From Limnephilus marmoratus (Eukaryota; Arthropoda; Insecta; Trichoptera; Limnephilidae), in assembly GCA_917880885.1 (NCBI GenBank), contig OU862912.1:49401117-49465116 (forward strand): a stretch of DNA of 64,000 bases, in the 5' to 3' direction. Position 1 is the stretch's first letter, and every line of letters starts with the position of its first letter. The notes under the pieces are model-generated. The model saw nothing but the letters and a program-made list of their open reading frames with translations. It was not told the DNA's origin and searched no databases. Positions 52,571 through 63,535 of the stretch are shown in pieces. The translations under genes and the position numbers were made by a program.

Positions 52571-55500
52571 GCATAATATAGATCATCCATGCGACCTTTT
52601 TTGTACAGCACTTAATTATGGATTAAAATGGATGTAAACCATTTTTAAAAAATCATATATAGATAATTTAAGAAATCGACTTTTGGTGATTTTATAGGCA
52701 AGTTGGCAATTTTTAGTGAGTTCTCTTCGTATGAAAAATCTTGCCAGACCTACTGTTTTAATACATGAAAAATAAACATTGTAAACAAGGCGTTTTTTGA
52801 GTCGAAATTAAAATGTTTTCCCACGACAAATTTTGTATTCCAACGTAAATCGTTCGTTTGTAATTTAAATTTAAGATGATCAAAATGCATTTTTTAATCC
52901 TCTTTACGTTTTTTATTATTTATTTCATCCTATTTACACGGAAGGTAGGACGATTTTTTTTAAATAATTGTCATTTGTCGAGTTGCCCTAAAATCAAAAA
53001 AACAGATTTCTCTATTGGGCTATGTGTAAACAGAGGTAATTAAAATCATTAACATCCGTATTTGCCCGTTTAATTTAAGAAAGAAATCCGTTTGGTTGAG
53101 TATTTTGGCAACAAATTAAAAAATAAGGTATATTTGAAAAAAAAAACCTAGCAGGCGTTACTCTTAATAATAATAATGCACTAAGAAGTTATAAGCCGAA
53201 AATAGCGTCCACGAAAAAAGTGAGTATTCTTTGTTAGTTGAAAACGATTCCATCTTATCCATTATTAGCATTTTTTTTAATCTTCCACACGGGGATTATA
53301 TAAAAAGCTATTAGATTATGATTAATTAAAAATACGAAAACATAAAATTCAAGCCGTACCTACACAAGTAATACGAGTATTAACGCTTTATCTAGTATTC
53401 ATTATTAATGATGTGGGTTTAAAACATTATTTATTACTGACATTTATAGACGTGTGAAAAGCTTCAATAAGATGCTACTCTGACTTGCGTATATATTGTA
53501 TATTAAAACAGGATTAAGAACATAACAACTTGTTCCAATCGTGGCTTCAGCCAAAAAGGCTCGTGAATAATGGTCGTTTAACTAAGCCCCGTAGAAAATG
53601 GATTTAGCGTTAATTTATTTACAAGAAAAATACTCAAATTGGGTCGAAAAGTTTCAATAAAAATTAAGCAGTTGTCGTAGAATAACACAATATTTAAAAA
53701 AGCATTAATAACTGGTTGCACTTTGATGTAGCCGATGCAATCAACAGAAGTCGGAACTGGGGCCATTTTCCTGTTATAAAAACGACTGAGATTTTATATA
53801 TGGACAGACAACGGTTTCTTAATGCATTTCCAAGAATCTTATATCGAACAGATTCTGTTTGACATTTTGGCATGGGAAGGCACGGGGGAAATACATTAGC
53901 GACGGATAAGACTGTGGGGATCTGGCCACATCTAGCGGATTAACAAGAGGCTACTCTAAATTATTGAAGCCGAGAATGTATTCCCAAAGCTGTTATTATA
54001 AATATAAATTAATAATGACTGAAAAATACGAATTTATTAAGCAATATTATCTATCAGAAGCTGACTTTATAACTGGGCTTTTACAGAATTATAATATTCT
54101 ATTTTTATTTATTTTTTTAAATATGGAATAAACTTTTATCTATTTTTTTAAATTTGGTACAATAACTTATTTTAAAACGTTATTTGAAAATGCGGGCCTT
54201 TCTGAGCACCTTACCCGTGCTGAGGCCAACATTTTACGGTACAAAATTCAAAAAGTATAAATAAATTCAAAAATTCGAAATAATAAATTATAATAAAATA
54301 CCTAATCGTGGTAAAGAAAAAAAATCTGCAAATATTTTGAGGTATATAAAGTTAATAAATTATATTGTTATAAATTTTTTGTAATATGTATTGCCTTTTC
54401 TGTTTTTTAATTATCTGATCGAAATTGTTGCTCTTCCCCGGACAGTTATTCCATATTCTATAATGGATGTACAAATGATTTACTTTGGAATTATAATTGT
54501 ACAATGGAAAACTTTCAATTAGAAAATAAGTGCATTATCAGCTGATAACTTCGTAATTTTAGACCTATAATACATTTCAAACAGAAAAAAATGGGCAAAT
54601 ATCATGAAGAAAATTGACAGAGTTAAATTCTTGCGTCGTGTAAAGAGTACTTACGTATCTCGGAATCAATAATATAATAATTTATTGATGGAAAGAATTG
54701 GAAATTGGCCTAGAGGTAAAAAAAAATATATCTTCTATGTTCAGATAGAAAATTAAAAAATAAAGTCGTTGATGACTTCTGCTCATTTCAAAATCAAAAA
54801 CTTATAAATAAGTCTTTTTGAAGGCTGCGTAGACATTTTGTATCAAAGCCGCCGCTGGGGGTCATTTATCATTTCCACGTGTCAAAACTCAGACCACAAA
54901 ACGTATCAATTACCTCTAACTCCGGGAGTGTGAACAATCGTTCAAATCCGAGCGGTTGAATACACTATTTATGTACATGGGGATTTGTACATCGGGCCTT
55001 CGATTACGGCTGGTTAACCACGTGCTCGCTGGGAAAATTACATCAATTACCATGACACAACACTTTAATTTATGTCTTACTTACTAGATTCTTACACGTC
55101 GGTTCAGCGTTGGTCTAATTAAGCCGGCCCTAACTGCATGACAAAACAGATCAGTGAGAAAACCGAACACTGAAAAATAATGATAAAAAACTCACGAAAT
55201 CCTTTTTTTAATCGTATTCTATTTTACCCGGTTAAATTATACATACATAACTAAGTCGTGGCTATAAGTTAGGTAATTAACTATTCCGCTCTTACGCGCC
55301 GCGAAACATTTACACCGCGTTTAATAAGGGGTGTAAAGCTTTAGATTAAGTTCAGTCGGTCAGAATATCATTTTCGAGTACCAAAGTTAATATTTTAGTT
55401 ACTACACGAAGATCTATTAATAATAAGTATGCTCCTAGAAATGGCAAACTTAAAAAATAATAAATTTATTATTTTTTCTCGCTAAATCGTATCGGTAAAA

Positions 55501-55634
55501 AGTATCTCTTACTTGCGAAGGTTTTCTAAGCAGTACTGAAATTATTAGCTTTTAGTAACCAGGCGATAATAAATATAGGTACGAATAGCTATCTACCAGG
55601 AACATAAGATAGGTCACCCTGGTGAAATCTTTCA
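52571..55634. other. Long plain AT-rich stretch
   Basis: About 3 kb without a supported gene, recognised transposon end or strong inverted repeat. Short open frames show no family signature. If the 31.9 kb promoter is real, this could be intron. ACATCTAGCGG near 53,930 resembles a CTCF-like core. Confidence 0.35.
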
Positions 55635-55825
55635 AATCAAAACTTTACTTAAAATGGCCTTTGCCGTGTTTGATGACCAGATTTGAATATCAAGATACTT
55701 TCCAATTATCCTCTCACTCATCTCCTTCCCTTCCCCGTTGACTTCAACCTCATAACATACTCCGATTTGGGATGCCATAGTCCTATTGGTTTCGAGCAGA
55801 AGTGTGGCATTCACATAAAAAAAAT
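55635..55825 (+). mobile_element. SINE, 3' part
   Basis: AAAATGGCCTTTGCCGTGTT, TGATGACCAGATTTGAATAT, CTCATAACATACTCCGATTT, GGGATGCCATAGTC and GTGGCATTCACATAAAAAA follow the SINE body. The tRNA-like head is missing. Confidence 0.75.
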
Positions 55826-55984
55826 AGATAGCAAGAGTGACAGAGAGTAAAAATAAAACATAAAATACAGATCAGTGATAGAGATGACAAATGCGTCGGA
55901 TTCCCAACCCAGTAGCCTTGGCTGGCTAAGTATCCTTCATTATTGAACACGAAATATTTTCCGTTTTTGCTTATTATTTTTTAG

Positions 55985-56390
55985 TAAATATATCCCTATT
56001 GAGTCCACGCTCGATATATACGCTTAAAAAATAGCACTAGGTAGATATTAACAGTTAGTAATAAGTAATTTAGTAACCGGAATTGAAAAATATTGTATTT
56101 TAATGGTTATTTTGTTATTTTTAAAAACGCGAAATGTCATTTCTCAAGGACCGTCATGTTATTAATTACGACGGCAAACGTCTCTCGTGATTTTTCGTGT
56201 TTATTAAACCGAACAAAATAATGATTAATACGCATTATTTATCATTTCCGAAGATTGCAATTCGTGCTTATTATTGTCTATTTCAATTCCGGTTCCTGAA
56301 TTACTTATTACAAACCATTATTTACCTAGTACAATTTTTATAAATTTTTTAAAGTGTGTATTGAGTGTGGACTCAATAGCGAAATATTAA
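55985..56390. mobile_element. Fold-back MITE, about 406 bp
   Basis: The arms of about 110-150 bp are inverted: CTATTGAGTCCACGCTCGAT, TAGTAATAAGTAATTTAGTA and ACCGGAATTGAAA on the left; TTTCAATTCCGGTTCCTGAA, TACTTATTACAAACCATTAT and GAGTGTGGACTCAATAG on the right. The ends are TAAATAT and ATATTAA. No target duplication is certain and there is no coding capacity. Confidence 0.8.
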
Positions 56391-57008
56391 CTTTTTTTTA
56401 AGAAAATCTTTAATAAATATCAGGTACATTAATAGTACAAACAAAAAGCTTTTATATGCCAGATTTCATAATCTTTTGACCGTTGTACCCATTTTTTCCC
56501 ATAGAGGTTCCACAGAGAATTCACAGAATAATAAAAACGCCCGATTTCGTAACGTCTCTAGTAATAAATTAAGGAAATCCCAAAAGCGATGAATCGTAGT
56601 CCACTGCGGAAGAAGAAGAGATTATCATCTCACGAAGCGAAAGTGGCTTCAGAGGCCTTGGCCCACGTGTAAAGGTTCTTCTACACGTGTATCCCCGGCA
56701 TTGCCCTTCACAGGCCACCTAGAAGTCACGTGTAAGCTAATAGGCATAGAGAGTAAAAGCTTTTGAGAAACAACTGCGCCGCACTGTAAATATTGAATTA
56801 TTGAACAACTGAAATACGTATTATGATTTTCTAGAAACGACGACGCGATGCGCGACGTTTGAAATTAAACCAGACACATTAAAAACCTATTTGTGTAATC
56901 GTTAAACAAAACACTATTCATTAAATTCAAAGAATGTTGTAGGTTAACTACTACTAACCTAATAAAAGAACACTTTATCTAAATATTATTATTTTTTAAC
57001 TTTATGAG
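56391..57008. other. Intergenic with an E-box cluster
   Basis: No gene is seen. The E-box cluster at 56,665-56,733 is listed separately. Confidence 0.35.
56665..56733. promoter_or_regulatory. Three CACGTG E-boxes
   Basis: CACGTG occurs at 56,665, 56,685 and 56,728, each followed by T. The first two form an 8 bp inverted repeat (CACGTGTA/TACACGTG). CACGTG is the site of bHLH-PAS and MYC-type dimers such as CLOCK:CYCLE. No gene start is visible nearby, so the role is unknown. Confidence 0.4.
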
Positions 57009-57165
57009 CAATCGAAAGCCTAGAAACAGAAAAATGACCGAATCGGATATCGACACCTTGGTGCAATGGTTAGCACAGTGGCCCGGAAAGCCGAAGGTCC
57101 TGAGTTCGAGTCCCAGAGGTGCCAATATCTTTTTCTGATTTATCTGTTTCTAGATTTTCGATTGA
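57009..57165. repeat. 157 bp hairpin enclosing a tRNA-like sequence
   Basis: CAATCGAAAGCCTAGAAACA at 57,009 and its inverted partner TGTTTCTAGATTTTCGATTG ending at 57,165 begin an arm of about 50 bp. The arm runs through GATATCGACACCT/AGGTGCCAATATC into the acceptor stem of the tRNA-like core. The flanks are thus inverted copies continuous with the tRNA acceptor. Confidence 0.8.
57052..57123 (+). tRNA. tRNA-like cloverleaf, probably a pseudogene
   Basis: The 72 nt fold as acceptor GACACCT/AGGTGCC (one A-C mismatch), D-stem GTGC/GCAC around AATGGTTA, anticodon stem GTGGC/GCCGA (outer pair lost), five-base variable loop, and T-arm CTGAG/CCCAG around TTCGAGT (one mismatch). A-box and B-box are both good. 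The anticodon loop CCGGAAA has C instead of the invariant U33, and its GGA would be serine without the long variable arm. It is therefore unlikely to be a working tRNA. Confidence 0.55.
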
Positions 57166-57213
57166 GTTTCGCTAATATTATCTTCATTTAATTAAACTTT
57201 ATCTAAAACATGC

Positions 57214-57249
57214 GAACACCTCAGCACAAGTTCTCCCAGTGAGGTGTTC
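57214..57249. repeat. 10 bp perfect hairpin
   Basis: GAACACCTCA (57,214-57,223), a 16-base loop, and TGAGGTGTTC (57,240-57,249). There is no T-run after it. Confidence 0.7.
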
Positions 57250-57272
57250 ACAAAACATCGGTAGTTATTTAA

Positions 57273-57977
57273 GGAGGCTTCTACTAATTCCAAAAACCGG
57301 AATTCCAAAAACTGAACAAATCGGATTAATATCTATGAGAACCAAAGTGAGGACGAATATCTACATCTCAAACTGCTGACTAATATCTACGAAAACCAAA
57401 GTGAGGACGAATTTCTACAGCTCAAACTGCTGACTAATGTCTATGAGAACCAAAGCGTGGACAAATATCTACAGCAGTGGCAGAGGTTGGATTTGCAATT
57501 ATGTATAACATATTGGAATAACGTAATATTGCGTGTGCAGTTTAAAAAACTTCATTTATGTATATAAAAATCACTAATATCGGACTATTGGACACATTTA
57601 GCAGATTATTAAGGATTTGCTTTTTTTTTAACGACTTTCTTTATTTCGAGTGCTTCTAAATTATTTAGTCTGTTACCATGACCATTTCTATATCAGTTAG
57701 GTTAGGTTAGGTTAGGTTGTGGTGCCATGTATTTCTAAATAAATAAATATCTTTGTATTATGACTTATGACCTCCTCTTGGTCCGCTGCCCTCTGTAGAT
57801 ATCAGTCCAACCTACGCTCCATAGATATTAGACACCACTGGGACCGTCATAGCTATTCGTCCGACCTTAACTCTGTAGATATTAGTCCTCACTCTGAAGT
57901 TCATAAATATTAGTCCAACATATGAGCTGCAGATATTCGTCCGACATACAGGCTGTAGATATTAGTATCTGGAGTCC
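57273..57977 (+). mobile_element. ACTAATATCTA element, complete copy C
   Basis: Flanked by the exact 8 bp duplication TTATTTAA (57,265-57,272; 57,978-57,985). The ends are GGAGGCTTCTACTAATTC and ATTAGTATCTGGAGTCC. The left array has GACGAATATCTACA/GACTAATATCTAYGA alternation. The right array has about seven motifs of TAGATATTAGTCC or TAGATATTCGTCC type, spaced about 35 bp. A (TTAGG)4 run lies in the interior. Not coding. Confidence 0.85.
57697..57718 (+). repeat. Interstitial (TTAGG)4
   Basis: Four exact TTAGG units plus TT. TTAGG is the canonical insect telomere repeat. Copies A and B of this element carry two to three units at the same position, so the run belongs to the element, not to a telomere end. 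Confidence 0.9.
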
Positions 57978-57985
57978 TTATTTAA

Positions 57986-58754
57986 CCATTTACATACAGT
58001 TACTAATTGCTTTACACTCTACAACTCTACTACCATGTTTTATATTAGCAACATTTTTGTATTACGTGCACTTAACGTCTATTTACCTGTAAACTGTGCA
58101 GTAAAATCCCTACGGAACATTAATCCATGCAAATTATGTAACAAATTAATGTCTAATGAATAAAATCAAACAGAAACGCCGATATTCATAACTTAAAGGT
58201 TTTGACGTCAAGGTCTTAAGACCCATTCAAGAACATCGATAATTACATAAGGAATACAATCAATTATAATATGCGACGCACCTATCTTTGTTGCAGTGCA
58301 TTATGCAAATAAATAATATCAATTTATATTATGTTAGTCTAGATGTAGTAGGTACCCAACTCTGATTATAGGAACATCTCAATCACGGCTATAATAACAC
58401 ATCTGTGGTGCTCATAAACGCATCAAGACGGTAGAAAACATCTTATGTAAGAATATGATTATAATGTCTAAGCTTTATGACTTGAGATGTCCAGGCTAAT
58501 AGCTTATGGCTAATGGGGAAACCTGCCCGTGCATTAGAATTATGGCGTCCGTCAATTTGATGTGCTTTAAGTTATATTTTACTAATATTTTGAGATAACC
58601 CTACAGATTGCTATAAATTCAAATGACTGATAAAATAAAATGTTGAGAATTGTTTGGAAATCTGCAAGAATTTATAAAATTACAAAAAAACGCCTAGAAG
58701 ACTTTTAAAATACGTTGTTTTTTAATATAAAATACCAGCGAGTTCCGGGCATGC
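57986..58754. other. Intergenic
   Basis: AT-rich, no gene or repeat recognised. Confidence 0.35.
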
Positions 58755-59215
58755 GTTGTGAAGCAACTTAATAAAGAAGTTGTTTCTTCCTGCATGTCCT
58801 TTCCCATTCGTCCCTTTCCCGTTCCCTTTCCGCTTCCCCTTCCCCTCCCATTTCCCTCCCCCCTCCCGCGTCCCATACATTCAGTCCCGGTATATTCAGC
58901 TTTCAAACAGCTCGCGTGCCACCTATTGCTTTTTTATATGTATACAAATTTCATAATGCCAGAGCTCACCATTATATAGAAACCTTTGCGGGCGTGCGCA
59001 CAATCAAAGATTCATCGCAATCGGATGAATATAGTATAGGAAATAATTTCATAACGCCAGAGCTAACCACTACATTTAGAAACCATCGCGGGCATGCGCA
59101 GTGCGCACATCAAATCACCAAAGTTTTATCGCAATCGGATGGTTTAGGGACCGCATAAGGGACAAACAAAGAAACATTATTTTTAAATTATTAATATTAG
59201 AGTCGTAAATATAAC
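58755..59215 (+). repeat. CT-rich tract and duplicated RTE-like tail
   Basis: 58,798-58,872 is a C/T-rich simple sequence (TTTCCC and CCCCTT units). After it, TTTCATAATGCCAGAGCTCA at 58,949 recurs at 59,047 (offset 98 bp), together with AAACC..., GCGGGC.TGCGCA and ATCGCAATCGGATG. The element closes with GACAAACAAAGAAACATT and an AT run, an RTE-like end related to 26,745-26,935. Confidence 0.6.
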
Positions 59216-59517
59216 CGAGTATTGATTGCCGAAAACAAACAAAATCAAGACGAATAATGATGAAGCCTGTATGACACGACTTGCATTTTTTAAATGTCTA
59301 CATTGACAGGTTCGTGACTCACCTTCCTTTGGAATAATATGCAAAGAGAATGCATTTATTTGACTGCGACTGGTACACCGGAAATCGTTATGCAATTGGA
59401 TACACATCAAGTGCAGGTGAGACATGTGATCAATAAACGCGAGGTACTTACATGCGCAATTAGACGTAGAAAATACGTCTCTATCTTAAACGAGAAAACA
59501 GGAACAGGGGCACCTAA
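59216..59517. other. Intergenic
   Basis: No gene recognised. 59,515-59,517 (TAA) is the target duplication of the next element. Confidence 0.35.
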
Positions 59518-59684
59518 GGGAACGTACCCATACTACGTGACTAACTTTTTGCGCAATTTTTAACCCCCCCCCCCCCCCCCCCCGGTGACCAAAAACCTAA
59601 GCCCGCCGCCGCTCATTTGTACCAAGCGTGACATTTTGAAGACCCCCCCCCCCTAAACGTGTCACGTAGTATGGGTACGTTCCC
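59518..59684. mobile_element. Harbinger-like MITE with C-tracts, copy 2
   Basis: Inverted ends GGGAACGTACCCATACTACG and CGTAGTATGGGTACGTTCCC are perfect over more than 20 bp and are flanked by TAA on both sides. Two C-runs of about 11 and 20 sit on this strand. It is the inverse orientation of 27,520-27,670. Confidence 0.85.
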
Positions 59685-59694
59685 TAATTAAATT

Positions 59695-59860
59695 TAACCT
59701 CCTTCTTTAGCCAACGTTTCGGAAAGTATTGCAGTGTCCATCATCAGATAGGTACACTGGATACTGCAATGCTGTCCGAAACTTTGACTAAAAGAAGCGC
59801 AACACGGCATAATATCCCATAAATAAATCGAGAAAATACTTTTGTTTTATATTTAAATCT
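59695..59860. mobile_element. Fold-back element family FB1, degenerate copy 4
   Basis: CCTTCTTTAGCCAACGTTTC and TTGCAGTGTCCATCATCAG on the left mirror ACTGCAATGCTGTCCGAAAC and GCGCAACACGGCATAAT on the right, with a very short spacer. The outer arms are decayed. Confidence 0.7.
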
Positions 59861-59926
59861 TTTACAGTATATACATCATTATTACGTTAATATAACATTG
59901 TAAACAATCTACGTACAAACCGAGTG

Positions 59927-60623
59927 TTAAGAGACGTACTTGTAAAGTGATTCCTGACGTTATTTAGAGTAAAAAATGTTAAAAGTTTTTTTTTATTTTT
60001 TATTTATTTATTTATTGTGAAAAACAGTTAACATGTATATCCAATTACATTTCACAATTTTTAGTTAATAGTGTAAAACATTAATTATATAGGTACATTA
60101 ATAATGACAGGTGCTAAAGAATACCTTTATTTCGTTCTTGAAATGATTGTAGTTCAATCGAAAAATGTCAATTTCAGAAGAAAGGTTTAATAGTGAGGTC
60201 ATTCTCCCCAGAGGCATAACCATTTGTAGGTTGGTCCTGCCTCTAGGAAAAGTAAAAAGTCTGTGTTGCCTTGCTCTGGTGAAGTTATCGGGGTCATAAA
60301 GTGAAATCCTTTCCAGGACATCAGGATTACAAATGTGCCCGTTTAGCAGCTTGTGTGCTACTAGTACCATTGCAATTTTTCTCCTAACGTCGAGACGAAA
60401 ACATAACAAAATGGTAGGTGTTGGACGGTTGGAGGCGTGGTTAGGGGTTGGTCGGTTACTCGGCTAAGTGACCAGTGACGACAGGCAAAAGAAATTTTTT
60501 TGTTATTTTTACAAAAAAAATTTTTTTTTTTAAAAGTCACCGGAGACCAAAATTTCATTTACATTTTTTAATCCAAATAATGTCAGGAATCACTGGTTAA
60601 AGTAAGTCAAGTACATCCCTTAA
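59927..60623. mobile_element. TTAA-flanked MITE family 2, copy 2, interrupted by a LINE
   Basis: TTAA at 59,927-59,930 and 60,620-60,623. The inverted ends carry GACGTACTTG and CAAGTACATCCCTTAA, then GTGATTCCTGACGTTATTTA against CAAATAATGTCAGGAATCAC. A LINE fragment (59,993-60,415) sits in it. With 13,188-13,526 it defines a second piggyBac-like MITE family. Confidence 0.75.
59993..60415 (-). pseudogene. Jockey/CR1-group LINE RT C-terminus
   Basis: Minus frame: RLDVRRKIAMVLVAHKLLNG, YDPDNFTRARQHRLFTFPRG and LQMVMPLGRMTSLLNL, the same C-terminal layout (RxHRLF.PxxRTxLxMVMPLGR) as the 4.6 kb and 44 kb fragments but from a diverged family. The A-rich tail appears as T/TTTA repeats at 59,993-60,020. 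It is inserted in a TTAA MITE. Confidence 0.8.
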
Positions 60624-61000
60624 CAACATGTATACATATAAGGAATGTTTGAAAAATACAATTCGACAATTTATTGACATTCGGTATTGCAGGTTGGCAA
60701 ATTTTAACCCTTGATAAAATTTATAGGTTAGCGGAAATCAAGTGGAACATAAATCGTCATAAACAGGAAAACCTATTTCATAAATAGGGAAGCCACAAAC
60801 CACAATTCATCTAAGGAAATACCATTATTAGGAGCAATAAAACTGCAATTTGCTCCGGCAGGTGAGAATGGTATAATACCTGTAGATCATCGCTAGGCCA
60901 TATTGTGCGGTTCGGTGTGATCGATAGTGTGTAAAGATGGCTGCTATTATTAGATTTTTCTTGTTTTTAAATATTATTAGCAAAGATGTGTCTATACATG
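60624..61000. other. Intergenic
   Basis: No gene or repeat recognised. Confidence 0.35.
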
Positions 61001-62006
61001 CAGCGCCGGATCTGCCATACGTTCAAAATCGTGCAAAAACCTGGCGCCAACTCCGAAGGGGCGCCGTGAGAAAATAAATATTGTGTTAAAATTTAGTTAT
61101 AATATTCCCTGAATCGTTAAAAAATTACCCATAGTACGAAATAATTATTACGCTCTAGCAACACTTTCCAAAGAAACAGAATGCGCACGCATCAGGTTGG
61201 TATCAAGGGCTTACGAATTTATAGTCAGTTACAGAATTTTTTTACAAATTCCATATATTTAGTTTGAACGTAAGATCTATTTTTCCATATATCTTTTACC
61301 GTCTTTTACGTCGAATAGGTGCGATCCAAATTTAATAACCAATCACAGCGCGGTATTTTTGTTCGTAAGCCGTTGATACCATACGTCAGTGTTTAGTGTT
61401 TGTTCGCTCAACACAGGGGAAATGCAAGGTACAAATTTGAGGTTATATTCTTATTATCACTGCTCACTGTCTCTCGTCGGGACTGCCTGTTGCTAGTCAG
61501 AAGCTGTAGATGCTATTCTTGTGTTGTACGTTGCCATGAGAACGTATTTGTATTTGCTTTTTCTAATATTCGCGTTGGGTATATAGGTAAATAAACGCAG
61601 TAAATCTCAAGAATGTCTAATGGACCTAGTTCAGCGAAATCACCCGCATTGTCTCGTAATCTATATTTTAAATCATGGTACGGGCACAAACAAACAATTC
61701 GTTGTATTATTTTAAAGCATAACTTGCAAAGAGTTTTTCCTAAAATAATTAAAATAGCACCATAATTTATGTTTACCCAATAGATTCAGAGAGTATAGGG
61801 CTCCTCTCTATAAAAAAAAAACGAGTGTGAGAGCTACCGCCAGGTCACTTGGAAAAGTTACACCCTTTATATGTCTTGATTTTATTTGATAAATTAGTGT
61901 AAAAAAAAAATAAATAAAAAAATTGGGGTGAACGAATTTTTAATCAAAATAAAAATGTTGGGGGGGGGGGGGCGCCCAGGGCGCCAGATTTCGTAGATCC
62001 GGCCTT
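61001..62006. mobile_element. hAT-like element, 1,006 bp
   Basis: Flanked by the exact 8 bp TATACATG (60,993-61,000; 62,007-62,014). The left end is CAGCGCCGGATCTGCCA, with AAACCTGGCGCCAAC inside; the right end is GGGCGCCAGATTTCG then TAGATCCGGCC, its inverse. The last two bases of the right end are mutated (TT for the expected TG). A run of 12 G lies at 61,960. A frame at 61,400-61,594 is not related to transposase. Non-autonomous. Confidence 0.85.
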
Positions 62007-62014
62007 TATACATG

Positions 62015-62734
62015 TAATTTTAATCTTTAGAAAGTACTTATAGTATTGGGAGGCTTTCTGTCTGCAGTGGATGAGTCAACAATGTATGATTAAGACGATT
62101 TAGGAGTTTAAAGATATCCAAAAAGTTACATTATTAATATCATTGGATTGCATTGACTTTACTAATTTTTTTCGATGGGTTACGCTGTTTGGAGGAGATT
62201 TGATTATATTTAAAACAAAATAAATTATTTCGATATTATTATTTTGTAAGAAAGATAAAACCATTACCGCCATCTAGCGGCCAACCTCCAAAGCTGTAAT
62301 TCAGACGCCCGTCAACAGAGCGCGCTAGTGGTCTTAAGTACGCAATTGCCTGATAAGACCGCCCATGAATGAAACGGAAAATTATAGTAACAAAAATAGT
62401 GTTTTCACTATCGCTTCACGGAACCTCTACTATAGGATTACCGGGAAATAAAATTAGGTTACGATACTTCTTTGATTTAATGCTACGGTAGGTAGTGCTA
62501 ATGTTAATGATTAAATGTTGAAACAATAGTTTAATTTTAGAAACAATAAATATTGCCGTGTGAGAATTAAGAACTCGGGGGGCCTTCCGAATAGCTAATA
62601 TTATGCGGCATAAAGTAAACCACCAAATTTGAGTAAAGGACACAACTAGTTAAGAACACAACCGTGTATTTTTCGGTTAAAGGCCCTCCACATTAACAAC
62701 CAAATTCACATAATCGATAATTAAGATCCGTATT
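62015..62734. other. Intergenic with a CTCF-like site
   Basis: No gene is seen. On the minus strand, CCGCTAGATGGCGGT at 62,266-62,280 fits the CTCF core YAGRKGGCRSY exactly. GCGCTAGTGGT follows at 62,322. Confidence 0.4.
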
Positions 62735-63535
62735 CCGAATTTCTACAGATTTACGAGTATTTAATATACTTTTCTTGAACACTTTAAGTTTTTAAGCTCT
62801 TAAAAATGTATGTTATTGAAGTGAAACTTCTATATCAACGCTGTGATTTGGATTTGGACAATTACTGCACCTACGACGCATCAACTACACTCATCGGCCG
62901 CTTTGATAATGATGTCACTTTTAAAGGCTCATTTTGGTTGAGATGTGAAACGGAAATTACGCGAGGTCTACGCTCATCGGTCGCTTTGATTATGACCTCA
63001 CTTTTCAAGTATTGGTTGAGATTGTTTTAGTAAAGTTTCGCTTCTACCGCGTGTAAACAGCACTAGAATTTTTTTTTTTGAAAAAACTTTTTTTTTTGTG
63101 GAAACTTCTTTAGCACCGTTGTGATTTAAATCTAGATGAAACGAAAAATAGCGACACTAAAAAGAGACAAACACATACATCTAAAAGATTTAGCCTGCGA
63201 GAGAATGAGATGTTATAATCGGTCTCCTCTTTGTGCGGTGCTTCGTAGCCTCCCCACTCTTGTACACTTAAGTTTTCTGAAGGTTTCACTTCTACCGCTT
63301 GTGAATTGCACATTCTGATTTTTTAAAAGATAATACCAATCTACTTTTGCCGAGATGAAAAGGTAATAAATTGAAATTCCCTCGATAGAAAAAAATCGCT
63401 AAGAGTGCTGCGAAAATCATTAAAAACATATCTGGATCTGTTATTTAACATGTTGTAGTTATGAAAAAAATCACAGTGTTTCATTAAATGCTACTTAAGG
63501 ACATTTGTCGAGAAATTTTTGCTCTATTTTAAGTG
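62735..63535 (+). mobile_element. piggyBac-like MITE, diverged copy 4, interrupted
   Basis: CTTGAACACTTTAAGTTTTT before 62,816 and, after 63,325, TTCCCTCGATAGAAAAAAAT, AAAAATCACAGTGTTTCATT and TTTTTGCTCTATTTTAAG match the interiors of the 1,551 and 25,007 elements. The R1 repeat has inserted in it. TTAA ends are not recognisable. Confidence 0.6.
62817..63324 (-). repeat. GAAGTGAAAC repeat family R1, inverted full-length copy
   Basis: Read on the minus strand it starts AAAAATCAGAATGTGCAATT, GGTAGAAGTGAAACCTTCAG, continues TCATTCTCTCGCAGGCTAAA, GTGTCGCTATTTTTCGTTTC and CACAACGGTGCTAAAGAAGT, and ends GAAGTTTCACTTCA. It contains a further internal GCGGTAGAAGCGAAAC. The copy lies inside the piggyBac-like MITE at 62,735-63,535 and shows R1 to be a mobile unit of about 508 bp. 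Confidence 0.7.

Noticed and set aside
53000..55600. Conserved gene or cluster
   Set aside because: Both strands lack recognisable protein motifs, splice-consistent frames or repeat ends.
57052..57123. Functional tRNA gene
   Set aside because: U33 is replaced, the anticodon stem is weak, and the GGA anticodon would demand a serine-type long variable arm that is absent.
58694..58906. Gly/Arg-rich 70-codon frame on the minus strand
   Set aside because: It is the translation of a C/T simple repeat.
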